A DNA stretch of 64,000 nucleotides. It comes from Paulinella micropora. Lineage: Eukaryota > Cercozoa > Imbricatea > Euglyphida > Paulinellidae. The stretch spans positions 26,240-90,239 of the forward strand of contig WBZZ01006524.1 of NCBI GenBank assembly GCA_019918135.1. The letters are read 5' to 3'. The notes under the pieces were generated by a model that saw only the letters and a program-made list of their open reading frames with translations, had not been told where the DNA came from and did not search any database. Made by a program: the position numbers and the translations under genes. Shown here piece by piece: positions 9,195 to 19,420 of the stretch. Within the stretch, counting starts at the first letter, position 1; each line of letters begins with the position of its first letter.

Positions 9195-10342
9195 GTCCTT
9201 TGCTTCCAAAAAGAAATTCAATCGCTAACCGAGTTTTGCGGTGAAAGAAAGTTTCTCGCGAAAGTTTGCCGAAATCTGCGGCGAAATGAGAGATCTTATG
9301 AAAGTTTGCCGAAATGTACGGCTTTTTCTTTGCCTGCTTTGGCCGAAAAATCAGCTATTTTTTAATTTAGTTTACAATTCTGTTTCGGCAGAGGGGGGAG
9401 AGAGAGTGGAGGGGGAGACGGTTAAAAAAACCTGCGCTAAACTCTGGGGCGACAGCCCTTCCGCGCCGCACACAACACGCGTGCCTCGTAACCCGACCGG
9501 TAAGCCGGTCGCCGCCAGTGCGGGAGTGTTTCCGGAGCCCGGAGGTCGTGTCCCGGCAGACCTAAACCAGGCGGCCCTCGGGGCATCAACCTCCCCCCGT
9601 CAGTCGCTCCACAAACAACAAGCCCTGGCAGCACTCCACGGCTAGTGGTTGTGGTGCCCGGGGCTTGGCTTTTGCCGACCCCACCTGCATCACAAATAAA
9701 ACCTGTCCCCCCGCCCCTCCTACCTCAATCTCAGGAACTAAAAAAAAGAGCGTCTCGTAGGCTCTGGCACACAAAATGGTTTTAATTCTCGGACTGTTTC
9801 GTTTGCCAACGTTTTCTCAGCGCAGCACTTCTGCGCCAGTTGCCTGCGTTCGCGCCAGCAAAGGCAAGCCCATGTCCGCAGGCGCCCGGGCAGCCTTGCA
9901 ATCTCTTCACCAGCGCGTGCACGTAGCAACCCCTTGACGTCTTGTTGCAGAAAAGATTGCCGCCGGTGGTACCTGCCCTTGTAGTCACCTTTTGTCAGAC
10001 AGGCCTCTTTTCTTGAGCACAGACGCCTTTGCTGTGCGATTTCTCTCTTGTCTGGTTGTTGGTTTTTTTTTTGCACCCAGCTTTTCTTTCACCCTCCCTG
10101 CTACAACCTTCTTCCCCCCCCCCCCCCCCCGCCCTGCCACAGTCGTGCAGTGGCCTCCTTCCCACCTTTGCACCAAACAACGGGTTTTGCTCTCTATTGA
10201 CCTTGAGACTTTTTCGGCGGCCCCCCACCCTGCCTGTCCCCCCGCTCCCATGTGCGCCCTTCATTGTCGCCGATGTGGGGGCCGCGAGCTGAGTCTTTGT
10301 GAAATGCGAGCCACTTAGCCGAGGCAGCCGAAAAATAGAGAG
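9195..10342. other. Intergenic, no convincing gene
   Basis: 1.1 kb without a supported gene. The first 120 bases repeat the 'gaaagtttgccgaaat' motif. A run of about 18 C lies near 10112-10130. Short open frames on both strands have no domain or start context I can defend. Confidence 0.4.
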
Positions 10343-10829
10343 AATGGACATCCGCGAAAACAATCGTACCGCCGACAAGCGCTGTCCAGCCTGCAGCAGC
10401 GTTCGCGGAGTTGGTGTGCGGGAGGACTGCGCCCCGGCGCAACAAGTACCAGCTGTTCGAGGACGGTACCGAGGGGGGGCTGCCATGCGTGTGGCACGCT
10501 GATGGGCTACACGGAGGCACTCAACAAGAAGGGCTACCAACTGGACGGGAGTTCTCTACTGTGCGCCACGGAGGTGCCCGGCCGGCGCTGCTACCAGGTG
10601 GCGCGCTTCTTCGTGTTCCCGGCGTGGCAGGGCATGTGCTACGTCTGCTCCCGGGGCGGAGCTGCAACTGTGCCGGCGCCTGCTGAACGGCAGCTGCCAC
10701 GTGTGCCAGGCGCCCGCGGCCGCCGTCGTGGGCGACTCGCTGGCCCTCGTCTGCGAAGACCACCGGCCGGGCGACGGCAGCTCCGACGACGACGGGGCAG
10801 GAGGCGGCGGCGGCAGCGACACCGAGTAA
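10343..10829 (+). pseudogene. Cys-rich zinc-binding-like protein, frame-broken
   Basis: ATG at 10343 (MDIRENNRTADKR) opens a short frame whose first ~80 bases nearly match 2875-2955. Recognisable protein continues in successive frames: NKYQLFEDGTEGGLPCVWHA, then MGYTEALNKKGYQLDG to FFVFPAWQGMCYVC. After a 1-base break near 10655-10662 (in 'ctcccggggcgg') follows LCRRLLNGSCHVCQAP and a Gly/Asp/Ser-rich tail ending at TAA 10827-10829. CxxC pairs (CYVC, CHVC) and a final CEDH suggest a zinc-binding module. Breaks near 10440, 10500 and 10660 leave no continuous frame. Function unknown. Confidence 0.5.
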
Positions 10830-11425
10830 GCTCGGGGGGGGGGGGGGGCAGTGAGTGAAGGGGAGATGGGGGAGGGCGCACGGCGCTCTCCCCCCAGTGG
10901 CGTTTACCTGCCGGCAAGACAGACACCCTTCCTCCCTCCCTCAGAGCCTGTGGTACCCTCTTACCTCCCCGCAAACTCTGCTACCCTCACACCACTCTGG
11001 CGCAAGCGCACCACCCCGGAACTCGCCAAGGATAACCACTACGGGTGGTAGGCGTGTGCTACTAGCAATGCGAGTGTGAGGGAAAAGGGAGGGGCTAAGA
11101 AAGTACAGGGTTGGTCAGCAGGAAAGCTAGGCTGGAAACAGACACTATCAGCCATCATCAGATGTTTTGTTGCGAGAAAAAGCCATTGCCGGACATCAGC
11201 AAGTTGGGTAGCAACTTCAAAACCTTGCTTTTACTCTGGCTATCAATACAGTTTCTCACACCCTTTCAGTATTAAATATATATACATATAATACCCATTG
11301 CAAGTGAAAGCAAAGTCTTAATAAGTACCAGTCGGAGCTTCCCCGCTCTTCTCGTTAACTAAATTAATGTAAGCGACGGCGTACACGTTGCGACATGTAA
11401 GCGGCGCGAGCGTGCAGTCGCTCCC
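10830..11425. other. Intergenic
   Basis: No gene seen. A G-run follows the pseudogene (10838-10848), and AT-rich sequence with TATATATACATATAATA (11274-11290) precedes the 3' end of the minus-strand gene. Confidence 0.4.
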
Positions 11426-13738
11426 CTACTTCTTTACTACAGAATGTATCCCCTGCACGTAAACTTCAGGATCAATCCCCACCCCTCCAGTACTGTCCAA
11501 ACGTGTAACTGTGACGGTCACTCTGTTAGGCGAGACATAGTTCGTTAAGGAAACCGAGAACGTGTCGCCGTAATAAGTACCCAGAGACGGATCCCAATTA
11601 TCTCTGTTGACAGGATTAGGGCACTGGACGAGATAGAGATTATTAAAAGTGACAGTGAGTGAATTTGTGGAACTGGACCCGGGGGTAATGCTTTGGTCGC
11701 TGACGGAAGGCGTCGCGGTGGTTGAGATGCTGGAAGATCTCGTTGGTGTCTGTGTGCTCGTGGGCGTTATGGTACGCGTCACGGAGATAGTCGGCGTCGC
11801 GGTCACGGAAATGGTTGGTGTCACGGAGAGGGTGGGCGTCGGCGTCACGGAAGCGGATGGCGTCACAGATATCGTGGGTGTGCGCGTCACGGATACAGTG
11901 GCAGTCACAGAAATAGTGGGCGTCACAGATATCGTGGGCGTTCGCGTCACGGAAATGGTCGGTGTCACGGAAATACTGGGCGTCACGGAAATGGTCGGTG
12001 TCACGGAAATACTGGGCGTCACAGATATCGTGGCCGTTGCGGACCGTGTCGCCGAGGTGGTGGGCGTCACAGATATCGTGGCAGTCACGGACGGCGTGAC
12101 AGAAGCAGATGGCGTGACAGAAGCGGATGGCGTCACAGATACCGTGGCAGTCACGGACGGCGTGACAGAAGCAGATGGCGTGACAGAAGCGGACGGCGTC
12201 ACAGATATCGTGGCAGTCACGGACGGCGTGACAGAAGCAGATGGTATGACAGAAGCGGATGGCGTCGTAGATATCGTGGCAGTCACTGAAGGCGTGGCAG
12301 TCACGGATATCGTGGCAGTCACAGAAGCGGATGGCGTCACAGACGGCGTCACGGAAGGCGTCACAGATATAGTGGAAGTCACAGAAGCGGATGGCGTAAT
12401 AGATATCGTGGCAGTCACGGACGGCGTGACAGAAGCAGATGGCGTGACAGATATCGTGGCAGTCACGGACGGCGTGACAGAAGCGGATGGCGTCACAGAT
12501 ATCGTGGCAGTCACGGAAGGCGTGACGGAAGGCGTGACGGAAGAGGATGGCGTGACAGAAGTTATGGGCGTCACAGAAGCGGATGGCGTCACAGATATCG
12601 TGGCAGTCACGGACGGCGTCACGGAAGGCGTCACAGATATAGTGGCAGTCACAGATATAGTGGCGGTCACAGAAGCGGATGGCGTCACAGATATCGTGGC
12701 AGTCACGGACGGCGTCACAGAAGCGGATGGCGTCACAGATATCGTGGCAGTCACGGACGGCGTCACGGAAGGCGTCACCGAAGCGGATGGCGTCACGGAC
12801 GGCAGCCACTGTTGGCACGCAAACGGGGCCTGCCAGTTCTCGAGCTGCGCCGACTGCACGAATTGCAGGCACGTCTGCTCCGTCCAGGTCACGACCCAGC
12901 CGCTGAGATTTCGCGCCAGCAGACTGTCCGTCAGCATGCCGGAGGCGTCCTGCAGGCTGTCTAGCCGCCAATCCGACAGGTCGGCCTGTAGCGCGGTGGC
13001 GTGGGCGAACATGCCGCTCGCGTACACGACGCGCGACACGTTCCAGCTCTCTAAGCCCACGATCGTCGCGACTGTCGTGCCGGCGAACATCAACGACATG
13101 TCCCGCGCCTGCGACACGTCCCAACTCGAGACGTTGGCAAACGTCAGGCACGGCGAGTTGGCGAAGGCGCCCGTCAGCACCAGCGCCGAACGCGGGTCAA
13201 GCCCCGACACGTCGACGCACGTCACCGGCAGCCCGGAGAAGCTGAATTCGAAGCTCGTGATCTGCGACGTGTCAAGGGCCGACAGCGGCGGCAGCGACTG
13301 CAGCTGCGTCTCGCCGTAGAAGTGGTAGCCGCTGCCAGTATCCAGCTCGAGCCCGCCCCACTGCACGACGCTGAGCAGCGCGACGTTGCTGTGCTGCTGC
13401 TCGCGCCACGCCAGAGTCATGGCCCAGCCCACGACAGGGCCCTCGATGATGCTAATGAACACGCCGGCGCTCGCAAACGTGTGCGTGCACGGTTCGGCCG
13501 ACGAGCACGTCTGCACAGCCGTGTTGTCGCCCCAATACACCGTGAAAACCCCGGCCTGCGCTAGCTGTCGGCGGCGCAGTGTGGCGGCTCCGGCCGGCAG
13601 CGTCCACACGGCGCCGCCCGCGGGCACAACCAGCTCTAGCACCAGGTCCGTGGGCACGGGGTCGCGCCACACGTACGGACAGTTGGCGGCCGCCAGCCAC
13701 GCCGACCACAGCATGGACCCAAGGAGGCAAGTGTTCAT
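11426..13738 (-). CDS. Secreted PKD/DUF285 protein with long Ser/Thr-Val stalk
   Basis: 770 residues from ATG 13738, chosen because a signal peptide follows (MNTCLLGSMLWSAWLAAANC). The N-terminal third has an LRRRQLAQ motif, a PKD-like domain (TVYWGDNTA...CTHTFASAGVF) and DUF285-type repeats (LDTSQITSFEFSFSG, VSSWDVSQARDMSLMFAG, LESWNVSRVVYASGMFAHA). About 390 residues of imperfect 'SVTPSASVTP / SVTATI' repeats follow (bases ~11690-12800), typical of an O-glycosylated stalk. A C-terminal beta-rich domain (VNRDNWDPSLGTYYGD) ends at TAG. No membrane helix is seen. The repeat array is open in all three frames of both the coding strand and its shadow, so indels would not create stops. It is likely an adhesin or virion fibre. 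Confidence 0.8.
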   Translation of the reverse strand: MNTCLLGSMLWSAWLAAANCPYVWRDPVPTDLVLELVVPAGGAVWTLPAGAATLRRRQLAQAGVFTVYWGDNTAVQTCSSAEPCTHTFASAGVFISIIEGPVVGWAMTLAWREQQHSNVALLSVVQWGGLELDTGSGYHFYGETQLQSLPPLSALDTSQITSFEFSFSGLPVTCVDVSGLDPRSALVLTGAFANSPCLTFANVSSWDVSQARDMSLMFAGTTVATIVGLESWNVSRVVYASGMFAHATALQADLSDWRLDSLQDASGMLTDSLLARNLSGWVVTWTEQTCLQFVQSAQLENWQAPFACQQWLPSVTPSASVTPSVTPSVTATISVTPSASVTPSVTATISVTPSASVTATISVTATISVTPSVTPSVTATISVTPSASVTPITSVTPSSSVTPSVTPSVTATISVTPSASVTPSVTATISVTPSASVTPSVTATISITPSASVTSTISVTPSVTPSVTPSASVTATISVTATPSVTATISTTPSASVIPSASVTPSVTATISVTPSASVTPSASVTPSVTATVSVTPSASVTPSASVTPSVTATISVTPTTSATRSATATISVTPSISVTPTISVTPSISVTPTISVTRTPTISVTPTISVTATVSVTRTPTISVTPSASVTPTPTLSVTPTISVTATPTISVTRTITPTSTQTPTRSSSISTTATPSVSDQSITPGSSSTNSLTVTFNNLYLVQCPNPVNRDNWDPSLGTYYGDTFSVSLTNYVSPNRVTVTVTRLDSTGGVGIDPEVYVQGIHSVVKK
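11690..12810 (-). repeat. Coding minisatellite (SVTPS/SVTATI units)
   Basis: Tandem degenerate units built from 'gtcac-gga/aga' hexamers and longer 18- to 36-base blocks such as 'gtgacagaagcggatggc' and 'gtcacagatatcgtggca'. They encode the stalk of the surrounding gene. Confidence 0.85.
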
Positions 13739-14180
13739 GGCAAAAAAAAGAGAGATTTCGCCTCTCCTTTTTTCTTTTCTTTCGTTTCTCTCTGCCCGAC
13801 AGAGCCAAAAAAAAAGAGTGCTCAATTCTTACTGATTCTTGTTGAAAAACCGGGGCCGCCAAGATCCAAATGTTTTTTTTTTCATATGTATTGGCAGAGA
13901 AATCAAGAAGGAGGGGGTTTATGAGTGCAAGAAAAAACAAGAGCCTGAAGAGAGGGGGAGGGAAAAGCCGGAACAGACAAGAAAGCTCATGAAAAAAAAG
14001 GGAGGGATAGAGATGGGGGAGGAGAGGACGCGAGCTTGTAACGAAACATCTCTCTTTAAAAAAAATCTTTTGTTTCTCCGGCGGGGGGGAAGAGAGGGTC
14101 TATTTTTTGGTCAGTATTTACAAAAGCAAGGAAAAACAAAAGAAAGTCCCTTTGCATTCCTGCACACCACACCGGACCTT
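13739..14180. other. Intergenic between divergent genes
   Basis: A/G-rich 440 bases between a minus-strand and a plus-strand gene. It must contain both promoters; I see no clear TATA element. Long A-runs and GA-rich tracts predominate. Confidence 0.4.
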
Positions 14181-14896
14181 ATGCCCAGCCGCTCCGAGGT
14201 CTCGAGCCAGATTTATCAGAAACTCACGCAACATCTCAAACGACACGAAATCTCTACGTCGCAGAATGTTGATGATGTTTGTAAACTGGTCGAACGCTTT
14301 CTGCTGGACAAGCTCGAGTGCCGCGCCACTTCTTCGGCGGGGGCTCCACGCAAACAAGTTTATGTCTGGTTAGCGGACCTCGACTTGGGGGAGACCGTGG
14401 TTATCGCCAGCGCGTTGTTGTACCGCACCTCCCAACCCCTGCCGAGCCAGAGGAATTAGATTTCTGGTTGCTCGCGGGCGCGTCGCCCGCTGTCGGGGAC
14501 AGTGTGCTGAGCGCCTGCCTGAACAGCGAGCAACCTTTCGACAGACGCCTGGGCTGCCTGAAGGCCCTGCAAAAACACGCGCGGCTGGCTTCCGGGGACG
14601 GGACCCTCAAGCCCCCGCTCAGCGGCGATGACGTCGGCCGCGCGATCAAACAGTACGTGCTGGGGTGGTCCGAAAATCACCGGGACACATTTGAAGAGAT
14701 GGAAGAGCTTATGGGAGGGGCCCTGCGCTTGCCGAGAGAGGCCCGGCGCACAACGGAGTCCGTGGCTGGTGTGCCTAACAACGTGGCGCCTTGGCCAAGG
14801 CCCGCCGGCTCTCACTTCGAGAGGCCGAGCTACGAAGAAGAAGAAGACGACGTCGGGCGTGTCACCAACACATTGCGAAAGGCAACATTTGTTTGA
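14181..14896 (+). pseudogene. Orphan protein gene with one frame break
   Basis: ATG 14181 (MPSRSEVSSQIYQKLTQHL) gives ~90 residues including 'VWLADLDLGETVVIASALLY'. The frame then runs into TAG at 14457. Shifting by one base within 'cccaacccctgcc' (14430-14445) continues a plausible protein (PEELDFWLLAGASPAVGDSV) to TGA at 14894-14896. The combined product would be ~238 residues with an acidic EEEEDD tail. No family recognised. The break lies in a C-rich run, so a sequencing slip is as likely as a real mutation. Confidence 0.45.
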
Positions 14897-15296
14897 GACC
14901 GTTGAATAGACTTTCAGAACCCCCACCCCCCACCCGCCTTTCGCGCGCCCCTCTCTCTCTCATTCCTTTCGCCGGCTTGTCCCTCGACACACTTTTCCTT
15001 TTGGTTGTAGCCCCCCCCCCCGCCGGCGGGAAAAAAAAACGGAACGCGACCCCCTTGGGGGGCATTAAAAAAAGTTCATTTTCTTTTACCGACTGGTTTT
15101 TTTTAATACTGACGGAAGGAAAAACGGGGAGGGGGGGGGGGGGCCCAACCATGCGCAACAAATCTCTCCCGGCTTCCACCCGCAAAACTTTAAAAAAAAG
15201 TAGACAGCACCCACCCCCAAACAAAACGCGGGGTGGAACGCGGAAGGGAGAAGGGAGTGGGGGAGGCGGTGGATAGAAGGGAAGGCCAAGAAGAAA
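14897..15296. other. Intergenic, homopolymer-rich
   Basis: C-runs (15010-15020), a G-run (15127-15141) and A-runs. No gene supported. Confidence 0.4.
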
Positions 15297-17312
15297 ATGA
15301 GCAAGGCGGGCTACGCGGAGCTGTGCGCTGCCAGCGCAAGGGCACAGGCAACCAGCGAGGCCCTGGAACGGTCGCACCAAAAGCTCAACCCAGGGCTGGA
15401 TCAGGCACAGCGCCTGGACCTGCTAGCAAGATTCAGCGGTTCTGTTTTCTGCTGCCCCGACCACGCGACCGACGGCTTCTGCCCGGTTGGCAGGATCAGG
15501 GCGTTGGAGTGCCTGCGCGATCTGGCCGTGCACGTGTTCCCCGGGCGGCCCGCGGTGCTGCTGGCCATGCCACTGCCATCCGTAGCACAGGCGGTGCTGG
15601 AGGCGCTGCCCTGCCGCGGCACTGAGCGCTGGCTGCGGCAGTACCAGCAACTGTGCAAGGTACTCAAATGTCTCGGCGACGGCTCGTGGCTGCAACAGAA
15701 CTGCGCCCGGTGGACCCTCCCGAAGCTGGCCGAGAGCCTCACTAGGGCCGGTTGCTGCTCGGTGTGGGGGCGCAAGCTACACTGGCTGGGCTTGACGCAG
15801 CACCTCGCCGCAGACAATGCGGGCCCGCTCCGGGACGACGTCATGCTGTGGAAGGCGGCGCGAACGTTCCTGCAGGGCCTGGGGGAACTGGTGCCGCGGT
15901 CGCTGCCGGCGCTGCGGCTGCCACAGTCGGCAGACGTCTTGCGTTGGGCGGAGGCGCAATCTTTGCGGCAGCTGTACAGCTGCCGCGAGGAGTGCCTGCG
16001 TTCCGCCGCGGTGCTCGGGCGCGCGGCGGGCCTGCAGGAACTGTACTTGAGCCGGGCCTGCAGCGCCGAGGACCTCTGGACCGGCGCAACCGCGCCGACG
16101 GGCTGCCCCCGCTCCCACGCGCTGCACGTGCTGTGCCTGTCAACAACAGCGCACTCGGCCTGGGCGGGCGTAGAGAGCCTGCTCTTGCAAAGCAGCGCGG
16201 TGGAGGCGGCGCCCGTGCGGTGCCGGGGCTCTCTCCAGGCGTTGGAAGACATGAGGCCGGCACTCGCTAGGTTTTGTGAGCGGGAGGGGGACAGCCTGCA
16301 CGAAGTGCTACAGAGCCTGGGCGACGAGGCCGGCGTCGCCGGCACGCCGCGCTGGGACCAGCCGCAGGGAGACTCCCGCGGCGGGCTGGTGACGTCGGTA
16401 CTGCTGAGGCAGCTTCTCTTCCAGCTGGTGCCGGACGTCACCGCGCTGCTGAACGCCAACGACAGTGACGAAAAGCTCTGGTGTGCCCGCCCCGAACTGC
16501 CTCAGCGGTATGACAAGGCCATGTCGGATTTCTGCCGGGAGCGTAACCTCCGCGTGCTGGACGAGTACCGGCGCCTGGCCGCCGCCGCGCACGCGCTCGG
16601 TGACCCGTCTGTCTCTTGTCTGCAAACGCTGGCGGCGGCGGCGGCCGCGAGGGCCTACGCGCGGCCGGAACGGCAGGCGGCGCCCGACGGGGCCAGCCAA
16701 CGGCCGTCGCCGGACTGGGAGGAGACCGGCGGCCGGCTGCTGCAGAGGTCGCTGGAGCAAAGGCAGATGCTAGTGCGCGCGCTGTGCGTGCTGGGAATCA
16801 TCTGCGGCGAGGCGCGGCGTGGGCGGGAGCAACAGCGGTTCCAGCAACTCTGGCACGACACAATTCGCGCGTACGACCGGGTGCAGCTCAGGTGGATTGT
16901 GCTGGCGGGAGAGAGATCAAGTTCGCGGCGCACGCTGGAGGACACGTGCGAGTCAGACTACCAGACGCTGCTCCGCCTGTGCGAGACGGCGCGGCCCCTG
17001 CCGTCGGCCAAGGAGCTCTTGCCACACGCGTCACCGTGCGAGCGTAGTCCCAGCGTTGTTGCTTATCGTGAGTGGCTGCACAACGACGCACAGCTCGCGC
17101 GGTTAGCGGCGGGCTGGGTGGAGCGTGCCCGTCAGAACTACGCCAGGCTTTCGCGCTTTGCGCTCACGCGGTGCGGCTGGCTGCTGCCCGCGGTGAGCGT
17201 GCCGCCGGAGCCCCCCGGCCAGTCCGTCGACGACTACCTGGGCTGGCTCCGCCGGGCGGGGCTGGTCGAGCTAATCAACCAAGAACTGCAGGAAATCCTG
17301 TCGCGGGCCTAA
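15297..17312 (+). CDS. Orphan 671-aa protein
   Basis: A long intact intron-free frame from ATG 15297 (MSKAGYAELCAASARAQ) to TAA, in GC-rich DNA. The predicted product is largely alpha-helical and rich in Leu, Ala, Arg and Cys, with no signal peptide or membrane helix. Internal stretches such as 'YSCREECLRSAAVLGRAAGL' and 'LLQRSLEQRQMLVRALCVLG' suggest helical repeats, but I recognise no family. Codon usage and composition resemble the other large orphans at 37517-38941 and 57280-59919. Length and lack of stops argue that it is, or recently was, functional. Confidence 0.7.
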   Translation: MSKAGYAELCAASARAQATSEALERSHQKLNPGLDQAQRLDLLARFSGSVFCCPDHATDGFCPVGRIRALECLRDLAVHVFPGRPAVLLAMPLPSVAQAVLEALPCRGTERWLRQYQQLCKVLKCLGDGSWLQQNCARWTLPKLAESLTRAGCCSVWGRKLHWLGLTQHLAADNAGPLRDDVMLWKAARTFLQGLGELVPRSLPALRLPQSADVLRWAEAQSLRQLYSCREECLRSAAVLGRAAGLQELYLSRACSAEDLWTGATAPTGCPRSHALHVLCLSTTAHSAWAGVESLLLQSSAVEAAPVRCRGSLQALEDMRPALARFCEREGDSLHEVLQSLGDEAGVAGTPRWDQPQGDSRGGLVTSVLLRQLLFQLVPDVTALLNANDSDEKLWCARPELPQRYDKAMSDFCRERNLRVLDEYRRLAAAAHALGDPSVSCLQTLAAAAAARAYARPERQAAPDGASQRPSPDWEETGGRLLQRSLEQRQMLVRALCVLGIICGEARRGREQQRFQQLWHDTIRAYDRVQLRWIVLAGERSSSRRTLEDTCESDYQTLLRLCETARPLPSAKELLPHASPCERSPSVVAYREWLHNDAQLARLAAGWVERARQNYARLSRFALTRCGWLLPAVSVPPEPPGQSVDDYLGWLRRAGLVELINQELQEILSRA

Positions 17313-17706
17313 ATACCCCCCGTTGGGGGGAGAGTGGAAGAGGAGGAGAGGGAGGGGAGAGAAGGAGGAAAGGAGGGGGGGGGGGAGCCATTCCCCTTCC
17401 ACCCGGCGTGCTTGCCCCCCCCCCACCCCGCAGTACCTCTCGCTGTGACCAGCCCAACTTTTCGTCTCTGCCGAGGGGGGGAGGATGGAAAAAGAAAGAA
17501 GCAGAGCGAATCGAGAGGTTGGAGGGGGGGGCAAAGGAGGAAGGAGAATGGCTTTCTCCTTCGATCTCCTCCCCATCCTTCCCTGGCTTTCTCGCAGTAC
17601 GCCTTTGCAAAGCAAACGAACGAAGAATCGCTCTTGTTGCTAAAGAAGCACTGGTACAAGGAATTTTAAAGACTTTAAAAAAAAGGCAGTGTATTCTGGG
17701 CAAGAA
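17313..17706. other. Intergenic, homopolymer-rich
   Basis: G- and C-runs (17374-17388, 17408-17422) followed by purine-rich sequence. No gene supported. Confidence 0.4.
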
Positions 17707-18300
17707 TGGACGGGCCAGCCGACGACGTCTTCCCCGACCTACTAAGAGACAGTAAAAGAAGTCATAGCTGCCGTGCGCAGCTTTTGGGATAACGATTACA
17801 AATTGTGGACAAGCCCAAGCAGGATTGGTACAGCGACAATCGGTTCAATGTGCAAAGGCGCCTCTGAGTATCTTGAGACGTACAAAAAGGAGATTGGAGA
17901 ACTACAGGCACAGATTGCAGAGCTTGAGCAAAAAGATCTACGGACTAGATCGAGAGCATCATGCAATACAGTATGAAACGATAGACAAAGCAATGAAACA
18001 CGCGATACAAGACACGTTTGGCAAGCCCTTTACTACGTCTGGTTTTCTTACTAAGCTACACCCAATCTTCCAACTCTGCCGAGAGTTAGAACAAAAAAGA
18101 AGCAAAGCAAAAAAGAGAACAACTAAAAGACTTGGTCTCTTCGCTGTTAAACGAATATGATACAAAAAGATCGCGAACGATTCACTGCATTACTGCTGGC
18201 ACAAAAGGGCGGCGCTACGCATCCTTGCCGCAGGTGTGGCGAGCAGATCGCGCCCCTAGCCAAGAGACTCAAATTAGAAGTAAATATCAAAAAGTCTTAG
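17707..18300 (+). pseudogene. Coiled-coil protein gene broken in several frames
   Basis: From ATG 17707 (MDGPADDVFPDLLRDS) protein-like sequence jumps among frames. Recognisable pieces are VIAAVRSFWDNDYKLW, a heptad-like 'YKKEIGELQAQIAELEQK', 'IQYETIDKAMKHAIQDTFGK', 'QKDLVSSLLNEYD', and a final piece with a CRRCGEQ zinc-knuckle-like motif ending in TAG near 18300. At least four breaks within 600 bases make simple sequencing error less likely than decay. Family not recognised. Confidence 0.5.
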
Positions 18301-18309
18301 CACGAGTAC

Positions 18310-18521
18310 TATGAGTAAAAATAAAAGACGGGCTCGCAGAGCTGCTCGTACAAGACAACAACCCTTTGATTAACTCTACGCCGGACCCCTGCAGCCAGGT
18401 TGGGATTTCCGGTCTTTTTGCATCATCTGTAACAAAGACCGTGCTGCCTACCAAAGAGGATGAAAGCAACAAAGAGCACGTCGGCCCATTCTCGTCTGAA
18501 ACAAGCAGACGTCGGTAAGAA
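18310..18521 (+). pseudogene. Small broken reading frame
   Basis: ATG 18310 opens a basic 'MSKNKRRARRAARTRQQP' stretch ending at TAA. A second frame from ~18327 encodes a longer polar segment (LAELLVQDNNPLINSTPDP) to TAA at 18521. They may be two halves of one frame-broken small protein. Low support. Confidence 0.25.
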
Positions 18522-18839
18522 AGACATACACACTCACTCGCAAATTCAGACAGCACATGAAAGAAAATCAAGGGCCTAAAGGAAAAAAAAGAAGGTGACA
18601 CACTGCGTAATTCGTCTTGGCGCTCGAAGGGTTCATGAAGAGGGGGGGGTCAAGAAAAAAGCGTTGGCTAACAATCTCGCACGCAATATGTGGAGGGGGT
18701 GCACAATACTGCACAATGGGCTGTAAGTCACAATAAGTCACAAGACTGGTAAAAGGTGGGGCTGGGTGGGGTAGAGAGGGGTTGGTGACGACTCGAGGTG
18801 AGGAGAGGCGAAAATGGTCAGTGCTAATACACGGCTGTG
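18522..18839. other. Intergenic
   Basis: No gene. It contains 'gcacaatactgcacaatggg' near 18703, which shares 'acaatgggct' with the 25-bp repeats at 61925-62035. Confidence 0.35.
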
Positions 18840-19420
18840 ATTCGGCGCGAATATGTGTGTGTGTATCGTCGTGTGTGTACCATTGCGAGTAATGTTGGTA
18901 TGTGTGTGCTTGTATGTTGTTTTTGCAAGCAATGCTTGTGTGTGTATGTGTATCGTCGTGTATCGTCGTGTGTGTATCGTCGTGTGTGTATCGTCGTGTG
19001 TGTATCTATGATGATGTCAGTGTGTAATACCTGCGCGTGTACCATTTCGAGTAATCTTGGTATGTGTGTGCTTGTATGTTGTTTTTGCAAGCAATGTTTG
19101 TGTGTGTATGTGTGTGTTTATATGTTTTCGTGTGTATCGTCGTGTATCGTCGTGTGTGTATCGTCGTGTGTGTACCATTGCGAGTAATGTTGGTATGTGT
19201 GTGCTTGTATGTTGTTTTTGCAAGCGATGCTTGTGTGTGTGTATGTGTATCGTCGTGTGTGTATCGTCGTGTGTGTATCGTCGTGTATCGTCGTGTATCT
19301 CGTGTATGTATCGTCGTGTGTATGTGCGTCATGTTTGTGTGTGTGTTTATGCCTCGAGAGTTTTTTTTGTTTGTGTATGTGTCGTATTTTAATATCTGCG
19401 TGTATGCCTTTTTGTGACTA
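18840..19420 (+). repeat. GT-rich minisatellite (gtgtatcgtc units)
   Basis: Irregular array of 'gtgtgtatcgtcgt' and 'gtgtatcgtc' units, interspersed with a longer higher-order block 'ttgcgagtaatgttggtatg' plus 'cttgtatgttgtttttgcaa' at ~18881, ~19042 and ~19177. The reverse complement of the same units occurs at 61480-61860. Open frames across it are composition artefacts. Confidence 0.85.

Noticed and set aside
9241-9645. Plus-strand 134-codon open frame
   Set aside because: Overlaps the palindrome-associated repeat at its start, lacks any domain, and the composition changes halfway; probably chance.
9782-9988. Minus-strand 68-codon frame rich in Cys/Gly
   Set aside because: Starts at GTG without context; a few CxxxC patterns only. 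Not enough to call a gene.
11649-13319. 556-codon plus-strand frame opposite the stalk gene
   Set aside because: Antisense shadow of the repeat array; the minus-strand frame has a signal peptide and recognisable domains.
18840-19420. Telomere repeats
   Set aside because: Units are irregular and not of the TTAGGG/TTTAGGG type, and the array is internal.
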